DNA from: Phytophthora hibernalis
Taxonomy: Eukaryota > Oomycota > Peronosporomycetes > Peronosporales > Peronosporaceae
Assembly: GCA_012656075.1 (NCBI GenBank)
Contig: JAAKBF010000229.1
Location: 248,001-312,000 of the forward strand
DNA: 64,000 nucleotides
Reading direction: 5' to 3'
A program made the position numbers and the translations under genes. Shown one piece after another: positions 45,308 through 55,657 of the stretch. How positions within the stretch are numbered: position 1 is the stretch's first letter; each line of letters starts with the position of its first letter. The notes under the pieces are model-generated. The model was given only the letters and a program-made list of their open reading frames with translations, was not told where the DNA came from and made no database searches.

Positions 45308-45661
45308 GTGGCAAGTGCTGGCGTACGCTGAGTGTCGGGACGACACATTGCTGAAACGTGAAAGAAAATTGTACGAGCAGTGGTTAGCCAGTCAACCACC
45401 AGCAGTCGAACGGCGGGAATATCCTACGCCTCGTAAGATTCTTTCCCGACCGATAGCGCACCACGATGGACAACCGACGGATCGTCTACAGAGCGGTGAA
45501 GAGTGCGACGCACACCCGAGTGAGTGCGACCTCTCGGAAGTAACCGTTACTGTGGTAACCTCGGACATGATGGCTACGGACATTGAAACCGAGGAAGGTG
45601 AAAATCCAGCCACGTCCGAATCCTCGGACAGGGGTGACGGCGAGGTAATTACCGGCGAGGC

Positions 45662-47642
45662 ATGGTCACCGAAGATTCGGAGGCACGTCTGGAGTCGGCG
45701 TTTGTCGCCCTTACGACTGGCGTTTCCGCTGACGTCACTGTCGATGTTGACGATACCCTCGGTGGTGTGGCCGAGCATTTGGCAAACGAAATCGAGTTGA
45801 CCGATTACGCACATGAGTTGGCGTTTCTCCCAGACCTGTCCGAAGCCTCGGAGACGTTTTTGGATTATACAGGACCTAACGTAGCAAACCCGAATGCCAC
45901 GTCCGAGCAACAACGAGCATTGATCAACGTGTTGCAGAAGCATGAACAGATCATGATTTCGAGCGAAAACGCTCTGCCACCGCCGGCTTATGGCGTTGTA
46001 TGCGATATCGATGTACAGGGGCATCCTCCGATCAAACCGAGGGCTCGGCGTACACCGCTGAAACACCTGAAGAAGTTATACGAGTTACTGAAAGGTTTGT
46101 TGAAAGCTCGGTTGGTGGCATTCTCGGGCAGCCCGTGGGCATCCCCGATTGTGATCGTGCTGAAGAAGAATGGCGTCGATATCTGCCTGTGCATTGATTA
46201 CAAGGTGGTGAATGCCATCACCGCGATCATGGAGTACGCCATGCCGCTGGTCGACGATTTGTTAACGGACCTAGAAGCCTACTTGTGGTTCTGCTCTTTA
46301 GTCGCAGCTAGCGGATTCTGGGCAATAATGATGACGATGAGAGCTCGGAAAAGCTCGGCCTTCGTTTGTGCACTCGGCCACTTTGAGTGGCTGCGTATGC
46401 CGTTTGGCCTGAAGAACGCGCCGATGATATACCAATGAATGATAGACAATGCTCTATGGGGTTCGTTCATCCTAAGGGCGGGTGTAACCAGTTCTCTGAG
46501 TGGATGCGGTCCGCTGAAGCTGTAAGAACAGGGTGACCGACGGTTCTGCATGACTGTCCGAGGTTCCGACAACTTTTCCGACCAAGTTCGAGGCTGACCG
46601 CGAGTCCTCGGTGTCGCTTGACGCAGTGAACCAACTGGTGAACAGCCCTGTAGCGGATATGTTCTCCACAGGGGAGGCAGATGAATCCTCGTTGGTGCCA
46701 GTGTTCGATCAGCGGTCGTTCGTGGACGATATTGGTTTCGGCTCCGAGACGTGTGACTCTTGTCTAGACACCCTGGACCGACTGCTTCAATGGTTCGCTG
46801 AGTGTCGGATCAGTGTTAGTTTCACGAAGAGCATTTTCGTACAAGGTCGCGTGGATTTTCTGACGCATACAGTGTCAGTCGACGGCATTCAGGCCGATGC
46901 GAAGAAGTTGAAGATAGTAACGGAACTGCCGTTCCCGTCATCGAAGAAAGGAATGCAGTCGTTCCTCGGTGCGTTGAACTATTACAGCAGATTCATCCAA
47001 GACTTTGCAGTGTACGGGGCCGCCCTGTACCAACTCAAGGATGAGGATTTTACACCGGCAGGAAACTCGTCCGTAGCCCACCGAAGCTTTGCAGTGCTAC
47101 AACAGAAGGTTGCAGATGCGCCGATACTACGACACTTTGACCGAGCAAAAGAAGTGCACGTGACGCTATTTGCTAACGAGTGGGCTCTAAGTTCTACTCT
47201 GATGCAGTGTCATGACGACAAGTTGCACCCCGTGCGGTTCTGCGGCCGCGTCCTGAAAGACGCTGAGATGAATTACCACCCAGCCGAGAAGGAGGTGTTG
47301 GCGTTGTTGTTACTGTTGAAGATGTGTTACACCCAGTTGGTCGGACGGACTGTCCATGTCTATACTCGATTCTCGACACTGGAGTGGGTACACAAGTCGA
47401 AGACATTGTTCGGTCGTACGACTCACTTCGCAGTGATGTTGTCCCCGTGGCACCTGAAGTTCAACCGAGTCAGGGAACGCGATTGTGATTTCGCTCAGCT
47501 ACTACAAGCTGAGCTTACCAGCTTTGTTGAACTGGAAGACTCGTTAGCACCGGTGACCCCACCTTCACGGGGATCACCGACGCCCATATTTGCTTTACGC
47601 ACGCCTACCGAGGAATTACAATGGCGTGCTGATGTCGTTTGA
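45662..47642 (+). pseudogene. element B reverse transcriptase and degenerate first RNase H
   Basis: Frame 45662-46438 holds the fingers and palm start (SPWASPIVIVLKKNGVDICL, CIDYKVVNAITAIMEYAMPL, WLRMPFGLKNAPMIYQ). After a stop and frame change, 46611-47642 continues with the catalytic loop SFVDDIGFGSE, here F-V-D-D rather than Y-x-D-D. KKGMQSFLGALNYYSRFIQD marks the thumb. The connected RNase H has EVHVTLFANEWALSSTL and AEKEVLALLLLLK, then VHVYTRFSTLEW. Two positions that should be catalytic Asp (D-A-S and T-D-x) read A-N-E and T-R-F, so this RNase H looks inactive. About 55 residues between palm motif and F-V-D-D are longer than usual. Confidence 0.8.
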
Positions 47643-48228
47643 TGGCTCAGCCAAGACGGAGAAGAATGGCGGGTATGGTAATTGCTCCTGGATATTATGG
47701 AAATTACCAGAATGGACGGTAGTGACGGCTGCGAGTGCGTACCTCGAGACCACCACCGTAAACCTCGCTGAGTTCGCAGGTATGAACAATGGTGTCTCGG
47801 CCGCACTGGAGCGCGGCACCGAGGATTTAATTGTGGTGGGAGACTCGAGACTCGCAATCCAGCAGTCCCTAGGGGTGATGACCTGTCGGAAGGAAACTCT
47901 GATGGCCCAACTCAACCACCACCGAGGACTCACAACCAAGCTTCGGTCGGTGAAATATCTCCACGTGATCCGAGAGTTCAATGCAGCTGCAGACTCGTTA
48001 GCTACAGAAGCTCTCAACAGCAAACAGTCAAGCGAGGTTTCGACCGAAACCAGGAAAGCAGAGTTAATCGAACTCAACCGAATCGACGAAGTCATCTACG
48101 AGCCTTCGCCGGAGGTCGCTACGCCAACACTCGGTGAAGCGACCACCGACGGGAGAGCATCCGTCAACCTAGCCCAGACTCGTGTGACCCGCCAAGCACC
48201 CTGTAACGAATCGTTTTCGATTTTGTGA
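47590..48228 (+). CDS. element B second RNase H, catalytic residues intact
   Basis: This extra RNase H follows the degenerate one. Catalytic acids are in place: Asp in LMSFDGSAKTEKNGG, Glu in TVNLAEFAGMNNGV, Asp in IVVGDSRLAIQQSLG, and the last acid in FNAAADSLATEAL. The D-G-S-x(n)-E-x(n)-G-D-S spacing fits type I RNase H of the cellular/archaeal style rather than the gypsy style. The frame is open for 212 residues and then enters a basic linker before integrase. Elements A and, presumably, C carry relatives. Acquisition of a second RNase H with decay of the first into a tether is known in plant Tat-type elements and has been described in oomycetes. Confidence 0.75.
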   Translation: MLYARLPRNYNGVLMSFDGSAKTEKNGGYGNCSWILWKLPEWTVVTAASAYLETTTVNLAEFAGMNNGVSAALERGTEDLIVVGDSRLAIQQSLGVMTCRKETLMAQLNHHRGLTTKLRSVKYLHVIREFNAAADSLATEALNSKQSSEVSTETRKAELIELNRIDEVIYEPSPEVATPTLGEATTDGRASVNLAQTRVTRQAPCNESFSIL

Positions 48229-50288
48229 AGGATGTGCCGGATTACATAACAGCCACGACCCGCCGACAAACGAGAGTGCAGAAGAAGCGTGTCCGGTTTG
48301 CGAATGAGCCCTCGGTGATGGGCCAGGATGATACAACACGACGAGACGAAGCAGATGAAGTCGCCTCAGAGACTCAGAACGGAGCGGAAACCGAGCTACC
48401 AATGACCGAGGCAAGAGTCAGAGCACCAAATGCAAATGACGTCGACCCGGTAGCCATTCAAGAAGAGCGAAGGGGAGGATTCGCTGCCCAGGACGAGGAG
48501 CTGATGTGGGCAAACCTCAAGGCCGTTCTCCGAGGCAAGGAAGCGAGCCTGAGTTTCAGTGCAGCGAGAGATGCATGGCCGACAAGTTTGCGCTAAGCGA
48601 GGACGGTGTGCTGTATATTATCGGAGCGAACCGTCGGTGGCCTAACGGAAACCAAGAGGAGGCCAAGATGCGACTGGTGGTACCCACACGATGATTCAGG
48701 AAGTATTACAGAGCTGCCACGACTCGTTAGAAGGTGGCCACCTAGGTATCGGTCGAACATACCACCGAGCGAAAATGAATTATTATTGGATTGACTGTAC
48801 GCAAACGTTGAGCGGCATGTGCAGTCCTGCCCAGACTGCAGCTCGAGCAAAAGTCGACCGCAGTTCAGAGGGTACTCTCCTGGGAATGTGCTAGTCGAGA
48901 GACCATTCCAGCTGGTGTCGATGGATTTCGTCATACCATTGCCGAAATCTCGGCGAGGGAATACCGCGCTGTTACTGTTTCAATGCTCGTTCACAGGATT
49001 CGTCATGGGGAAGGCCATGTCAGATACCACCGCATTAAAAGTCACTCAAGCGTTCGAAGAGTGTGTCTACCGAAGGTTTGGGGCTCCAACGATGATTCGC
49101 CATGACCGAAACCCTCGGTTCATGAGTGAGGTTTTCCAAGCATTTGCTGTGATGATGCAATCTCGGTCGAGGGCCACGTTGAGTTATCGTCCGCAAGCAA
49201 ACGGGCAGCAGGAACGATCAGTCAAGACCATGATGCAGTCAGTGCGAGTATATGCTGAAAACCCGTTGCAACAAGACTGGGATGAGATCGCCGAACGACT
49301 TGTCTTCGCTATAAACAACTCTCAGGACGGCACTCGGAAGGATACTCCGTTCTACCTCGTTCATGGGTGGGATGCTCGGTCTACGCTGCGAGCAATGTCG
49401 TCGTCGCTAAAACGAGGATCCCGAGGGCAAACCGATGCACTAGCATGGCGCCGAGAAGTGAACCGGCAACAAGAAATCGCATGGAAAATGGCGATGGAGT
49501 ATCAGAAGGTCGAGAAAGTTCGGAGAGCCCGCGAACACAACGAGTCACTTAACCGACGTGAAGCAGCAGCAGTACCGAGGGTTCCAGCGAGTGACACCGA
49601 GAACATAGTAGCACCGACTGGCGACGGGTCAGAGGTACCATTGGAGGTCGAAAGGCAGGGGACAACGACGGAAATCGACGGGAACGAAGCCTCGGAGACC
49701 GGGCAGGAAGAGACTGGGGCGTCTCCCGAAGCTGCTGAAGAAGCACCGAGATCTCTATTCAAGCCTAGGAGCAGGGTGTGGCTCTACATGGAGCGCGTGA
49801 AACCAGGATTGACCAAGAAGCTAGCACATAGGTGGCACGGACCATTCCGGATCAAGAAAAAGGTCGAAGAGTTCGCATATGAACTAGAGTTGCCGGATCA
49901 GAGTGGTTATCGGTTCTACCCAGTGGTGCATGTCTCGAGGCTCAAGGCGGTGAACGAATATGGCGACCGACCAAGGAGTCGGCTGACAGCTGAGGTGACC
50001 GAGGATACGAGGGTTGATTTTGACGAGGAGCTCTTACCAGAAGATAGCTGGGAGCCTGATAGAGTGGCAGGCGAATATGAAATAGAGGCTATTCTGGACG
50101 ACCGAACACCGCTAACAACGAGCACCAACCGCGCGGTCAGAGAGTTCAAGGTGAAGTGGATTGGCCACGACGAGCCGACCTGGGAACCAGCATCGAACTT
50201 GTCGTGCGGCGGGTTAATCAACGACTATTTGCGGGCTCGACGCCGCGAGCGACGACTCCAAATGGTTCAGGTGGCTGACGAGGACTAG
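48225..50288 (+). pseudogene. element B integrase with chromodomain, 5' part frame-broken
   Basis: Integrase inserts the element cDNA. The linker and zinc-finger part is split over three short frames (48225-48596, 48506-48694, 48691-48894) with HLGIGRTYHRAKMNYYW and MQSCPDCSSSK (H-H-C-C type). The long frame 48819-50288 has the core: first Asp in LVSMDFVIPLPKS, second in IRHDRNPRFMSEVF, Glu in PQANGQQERSVKTM. After an acidic linker come HRWHGPFRIKKKV, the PVVHVSRL motif, and a chromodomain with YEIEAILDDR, REFKVKWIGHDEPTWEP and CGGLINDYLRARRRER. The C-terminal 490 residues are intact; only the 5' part is broken. Confidence 0.85.
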
Positions 50289-50635
50289 CTCGAATCGCCA
50301 CCGAGGATTGAACTGCCCACGGGGTTGGTACGGCCCGTGGAAGCAGACGAAAAATGATACTGTATCAGAATGGAGGTCATTGACCACTGAGCGACCAAGT
50401 CTCCTCGGAGGCTCGGTTTGCGACAGCGAAGTGACGAGATGAACTGCCTGCGGAATTATGCGGCCCGTAGCGTCAGATGAAGATGACTACCGCATTAAAC
50501 TGCATATGTGTATATGATGTGAACGAACTCGAAATGGATTTGGATTAAATGGAACGGTAACGAACCACGGTGCTCGGATAACGTGATATTAGCAAGAAGG
50601 ATGAACAACGAAGCACAACAGCGCAAGACCGAGGT

Positions 50636-53600
50636 TTAGATGTCGGTGGAGGTAGCTAAATCAGCCAACACGTCCAGGTTCGACGTCTGGCCAGACACAG
50701 ACCCGCCGGAGGACGTTGGAGTAGCAGCAGGAGCAGCGGAATCCTCGGTTTGGTCTTCATCCTTACCTTCATCATCTGTTGGTCCTGGGGGAACAGCAAC
50801 CGAAGCCTGAGGAACCCACGGAGCTACGATCGAACTTGGAGCCAAGGACGAGTCTACCATAATGCCCGAAATCACCTCCGCCTCGGTCATGCCACGAGGC
50901 ACGTATAGCGGCACCGGAGGATTGCACGGTGCAAAGGTAGTGTTGAAGGGGTGACTGGAGGGCGCATCCACCCAACCGTTCCGCCATGGTTGACGAACAT
51001 GCAGAGTCACGAGGTCACCGGTCCAATCCTCGGACGTCGGGGCCCACTCAATCACCTCGAACGAGAGTTTTGGAGGTAACTGGGTTCCAACAAAAACTCG
51101 GTCGGGGCTTCACGAGGCTTGCCAGCACGCTCGATGCACCACTCCCAACAGCGGTACACCATCTGCTGACGCAACCAATCCGCTCGGAGGTTCCGGGCCT
51201 TGTTGTACTCGGCCCATGCCGCTCGTAAGGAGGAGGTGACCGAGCATTACCGAGCCTCTGAGTCATGCTCCGGAGGAAAGCTTCAACAGCCCAGACTTGG
51301 ACCCAGTGGCGCTGTTCCCATAAGACCAGACCGAGGTCTGCTTTCTCGGTTCGTCGGTGGACACGCCCTGGAATTGACGCCACATCTTGACGAACCGAGC
51401 TAATCCGGTGTGCACGCGTCGAAATTTTTGAGCCCGGAGGGTGCTGATCAATGGCGAAACAGCACGGGCTCTCTGACAACTTCGAGCGCACTTGCTGCCA
51501 CGGGTGATTAGGATTAACCCAATCTGCCATGGCTTGGATGCCAGCCACCGAGCACGGGGACTCAACACCGCGTGCAATGGGTGGAGTCAGGCTGCTGTTG
51601 TAGATTTGACACCAAGCCTCTTGTGCACCCGGAGCAGTGAATCCAGGTAGCAGGTACGGGCCTGCCATCAGGGCGAGGCGCTGTGACGGTGTCCCGGGCG
51701 CAGCTGGCGCGGCCGGCGCGAACGTACTTGGATCGGTGCCAGGAACCGTGGAAAGCGTAGCCGTCACTGGTGTGCGACCGTCGGAGACCGACCAAGACCT
51801 CGGCGTATGCCCTTGGGTGGCAGTCGCTGGGGAGTTGAACCATCGGTGGGCCCTACAGTCGAGCCGGCAGGAGTTGATGGCGCCACGATAGCAGGAACCG
51901 GGTAGACACCACCACCAAAGTCACGGGCTTCGGGACCGAGGAGGTGGTCGGTACTCCACCCGACGACAATAGGAGACGCGGAGACCGGCTGTGGTACAGG
52001 AACAGCCGGCACGCGCGGTGCAGTCGGAAGTGGCGTCGAGGCCGACGGAGTCACGACCGAGGCCGTCTGCGACGACACTGGCGCGGGATCGCCGAGGTTT
52101 TGGCGGGGCTGGAACAATAGGCGACCCCGATGTCTGAGATGATTCAGACGATGACGAGGAACCGATGACTTCATCGGTTGCCCAGAGTCTCCAGTTCCCT
52201 CTGGGACCGCAAAGTAGCCAATACCGACGCGCCGTGGGTGGGCCGACCATCACGACGAGCCGGCGAAGTGACGGCTGAGGAAAACGATCCATAAGCGAGG
52301 ATAGTGTCCGTCCGAGGATCGCTACCTACCTCATCGCTCGACAAGTCAATGACTTCGGCCGGAGTCGATGGCACCGAGGGTCCGGAGGCCGGTGGGGACC
52401 CAGGCGGTGGACTCGCTGGAGAACTGGGCGGTGGACTCGGTGGAGACCCAGGCGGTGGACTTGGTGAAGACCCAGGCGGTGGACACGGTGGAGAACCAGG
52501 CGGAGGACTCGGTGGAGAACCGGGTGGAGGACTGGGAAGTGAGCTACCCGGCGGCGACCCAGGCGGAGGACTCGGTGGGAACCCGGCAGGAGGCGATGGC
52601 ATCGGCGACCCCGGCGAAGAACTGACCAAGGGGCTCGGTGACGATCCGCGGGAGATCCAGACGCCTGGAGAGGTGATGGCGTACTGACCAACGGTTTAGA
52701 CGCGTGCCCGCGAGCTGGGGCACCCAGACTTTTAGAGGGACGACCCAACCGCTTACTAGCAGGAAGGGTCGACTTCGGAGGTCCTGACGGAACGTGAGGA
52801 GGATACGCCGGCGTCGCCTGCGGCGGAGCTTGGGATGCTTGCTGGAGGAGACGCTTGCGCCGATTCCTCCGATGCTGAGACACCGACAGAATTAGCGGCA
52901 GGTCGTCCGAATCTCGGAGGCATCGCCCGCGGCCGTCGAGGCTTGCACTGGAGGCTTGGGCCCCGGCTCCGAGGCCTTGAGCCTTGATCGTCGTCGTCCG
53001 AGCTCTCCGAAGACTCGCTCCGACTACGTTTCGACGTAATGCTAGGAGGAGAGAGTCCGAGTAACTCCCAGTCGATATTATCCGCAGTGATACCTGAACG
53101 AGAGTTGAATGCGCTTAGAAGACTGAAGGAGCAAGAAGAGACGAGAAGAGACGAGAAGAGACGAGTGAGACGTACCAGCAGAGGCAAGTACCAACGTTTC
53201 GTCATCGAGCTCGTGGAGAGCATGGCGGCGAAGAATAGAGTTCGCTCGCTTCAAGCTCGCGACCTGAGCTTCGAGAGCTTGGACTTGTGGAGTAACGGGA
53301 CCGACCGAGCTTGGTCAGAAGCCTCGAGTGCAGCCCGATGTTTAGCGACTTGCTCGGTATACGCCACCATGCCTGCCTTGAACCGCTCACGATCCTGGCG
53401 GAGGAGTCGCTGTGTCGCCGACGCCGAAGCCTCGGCCACGGTCGCGCGAGCCGCCCAGAGCCCCACAATGTGGTCATGGTCGGCGATGGCAGTGTTGGCT
53501 TGACGCAGTTGTGCCACCGCCTATTCATGCTCGTCTTTGAGGGCGATGTACGACTGACGGAGGCTATCCAGAGAGTCACGGGTACGACTCTCGTCGCTGG

Positions 53601-54190
53601 TAGCTTGTGCTGAAACGCTCGAACTGCTCGCGTTCTCGCGTATACGCATGGAGACGGTCTTCGGTGTCAGCAAGCCGAGCCTTGAGATCCGCCACCTCGT
53701 TACGCAGATCGACGATGAGCTCGGCCTCCCCGGTGGAAGTTGGGCGGGAGCCACAGCGCCATTCACAACCTCACCGAGGCCTGTAGCTTGCTCCATCCGG
53801 TGGTCGAGCGACGAATCGACTCGCCGTGGGCGCTGACGAGCCACACCAACCACGAGCTGACCCAATTGGAGGAAATGCTGCTCGACCAGAGCGGCGACCG
53901 AAGGCTCGGTCGGAGCAATGGGAATGGGAGTGACGCCGGGGTGTCAGTCTGACTCCCGACCGAGACAAGACGAGTGTCTCGAGCACCCAGGGGTCTGGAA
54001 ACCGCCGCGGGAGTACCGCGAAGCAGGTATTCCAGGACCGGCGAAGCTTCTGGGGATGACGGAGGTGTGCGAAGCGGTGAACCCTCGGCGGCATCACCAG
54101 CAGCCGGGGAGGCCCATCGGGACGTTGTGGAGTCGGTACCGAAGACTCGGCAGGAGCATCAGCAGGCTCCGGCGGCTGTGCCTGTGGCAT
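50636..54190 (-). CDS. antisense gene of element B, unknown function (frame-broken)
   Basis: On the strand opposite to pol, coding-like sequence starts at an ATG at 54190 (MPQAQPPEPADAPAESS) and ends at a stop at 50636. In order: a Pro/Arg-rich start, a charged helical region (53865-53251, with AQLRQANTAIADHDHIVG and RRQ-like heptads), a Ser/Glu-rich stretch, a Pro-rich repeat (SPPPGSPP, 52171-52629), and a compact C-terminal domain. That domain contains VNPNHPWQQVRSKLSESP, VLWEQRHWVQ, LHVRQPWRNGWV and FNTTFAPCNPPVPLYVPRG. The domain order and the C-terminal motifs match the antisense frame of element A. Six or more frame changes interrupt the reading. No enzyme signature, signal peptide or membrane segment is visible, and I do not recognise the family. 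Confidence 0.55.
52375..52605 (-). repeat. 24-bp coding minisatellite (Pro-rich repeat)
   Basis: About nine imperfect copies of a 24-base unit, on the plus strand like GGCGGTGGACTCGGTGGAGA and CCCA, encode SPPPGSPP on the minus strand within the antisense gene of element B. No such repeat is seen at the same place in element A. Confidence 0.8.
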
Positions 54191-54383
54191 TGAGAGAACA
54201 TAGAATGAAGAGTTAGAAGAAGTGCAGGACGTTGAGGTGATGAAGATGGAGCAGCTTACCTCGCCGCCCCGGGTGATGGCACGAAGAGCGGCGGCGGTGG
54301 CGTCGCTGAGCAGACGTGACGGATGGACCATGATGCGAAGATGCAGAGCGCCACGACGCGCACTACTTGTGGAAGCTTGCGTC

Positions 54384-54397
54384 GAGGCGAGGGCAGT
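54384..54397 (+). other. weak polypurine tract before the 3' LTR of element B
   Basis: The purine-rich stretch GAGGCGAGGGCAG lies directly before the LTR start, where plus-strand priming is expected. It is short and contains pyrimidines, so the call rests mostly on position. Confidence 0.35.
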
Positions 54398-55283
54398 TGT
54401 GGTGTTGGTTTTTGGGGTGCTCGGTCGCCAGTCGGCAAGGTTGCCCTTGCTGAAGGAAAGTGACCGGCGCACCCTGATTGGCGGATTACATTCCCCGCGC
54501 CACAGTGACCACGATAGTTTAGTGACCGAGGCCTCGGTCGGGTATAATAAATTCCCGGCCGAGGTACAAACCCTCGTTTGTACCCATTTCAGTTTCGTAC
54601 CCTCGGTCTTATAGAGCCGGGCACAGGTTCACATACGAGGATCGGTTCACACTGGATATTTGTATTTAGATATAGGACTAGCTATAGGATTGACTACAGA
54701 GGCTCTCAGAGCCATAGATCAACATAAATAAATCAGCAGTCTCCCCCAAGTCACCAAGGGTCAAGTCCGTCTTCGGTAAGTCTAGCTAGCTTATCTTAGG
54801 GTCTGGATACGCTCGGCTTGTGGGATGCTGATCAGCGAGCCTAAGGTACATTGAACCGAGGGGTTGTTGCTGGTCAGTCCAAGAGATTAGAGTGGCCGAG
54901 TGTTGGGGGCGACGAGAAGCGTCGTTTACCATATATTATAGTGGGACCGAGTGTTTCATACAAATTTTACTACCCGCCGAGGTTTTACCTCGGCAAACCC
55001 ATTAGGCTTGACAGCCGGTACCCTTCCTTCTGAGGACTGCGGGGGTTCGCGCGAAAGCGCAATATTGCATACTAGCCCTCGCTCGTGGCTAGTGGTGCAG
55101 ATTATTGTTGGCCTAATACAACCTAGGTGTACAGAGGGTTCACATCCAACCCGGCGTAAGGTAAGGGATCGCTCCTGGTCTTCAGGTTTGATCCAACACT
55201 CGTTGACCTGACAAAGGGAAGCGAGTGTTGTTGGTGGACTCATACCGTTTGGTAGTGAAAATTTCTGCGTGATCCTACACGAC
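54398..55283 (+). repeat. 3' LTR of element B
   Basis: It is nearly identical to 40995-41882. It ends in CCTACACGAC, directly followed by the target duplication tcgac. Confidence 0.9.
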
Positions 55284-55288
55284 TCGAC

Positions 55289-55657
55289 TAAGCAGGTCCG
55301 AGCGAAGAAACTTGAGCGCGGAGGTCCAACGACGTAAGAACAGCACTCCTGCAACAGCGCTCGAGGACTTGAGGAGCAAACATCCTCGCAGTGACGACCC
55401 AACTCGTCGAGATGGCGGCAGCTGTAGCAGCGCAACGGGAAGCTGTCAAGCGAACACACGCGGTGGGTTAGATGACCATTGGCGAGGACAAAGGGCATGC
55501 CAAGCGCGGGAAGCTTACCTGGTCACCGAAAGAAGCAGTAGTGTCCTCGATGGGCTTCCTGAAGATGACAGCACTTAACTCGACGAGATTTCCAACCGAA
55601 GGAAAGTTGGAGAGCGGAGTGATGGTCGAGACACTCACCAGCCTGGCTCGTATCAGT
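55289..55657 (+). other. remaining 3' interior of element A
   Basis: This is the piece of element A that was separated from 40994 by the insertion of B. It probably contains the upstream region of A's antisense gene. A short plus frame (55312-55578) has no recognisable domain. No clear polypurine tract precedes the LTR at 55658. Confidence 0.5.

Larger units (their letters stand above)
40995..55283 (+). mobile_element. LTR element B: Ty3/gypsy with chromodomain and two RNase H domains
   Basis: LTRs at 40995-41882 and 54398-55283 are nearly identical, so the insertion is recent. They are flanked by a perfect 5-bp duplication tcgac (40990-40994 and 55284-55288) inside element A. Order on the plus strand: primer-binding site, gag with zinc knuckle, protease, reverse transcriptase, a degenerate RNase H, a second RNase H, integrase and chromodomain. 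A reading frame on the opposite strand (54190-50636) follows. At 14.3 kb it is large for the class, mainly because of the 4 kb antisense region. Many single-base frame changes break gag and pol; some may be assembly errors. Confidence 0.9.

Noticed and set aside
52304..52687. Gly/Asp-rich plus-strand frame in element B
   Set aside because: It arises from the 24-bp repeat read on the wrong strand; the SPPPGSPP reading fits the neighbouring antisense frames.
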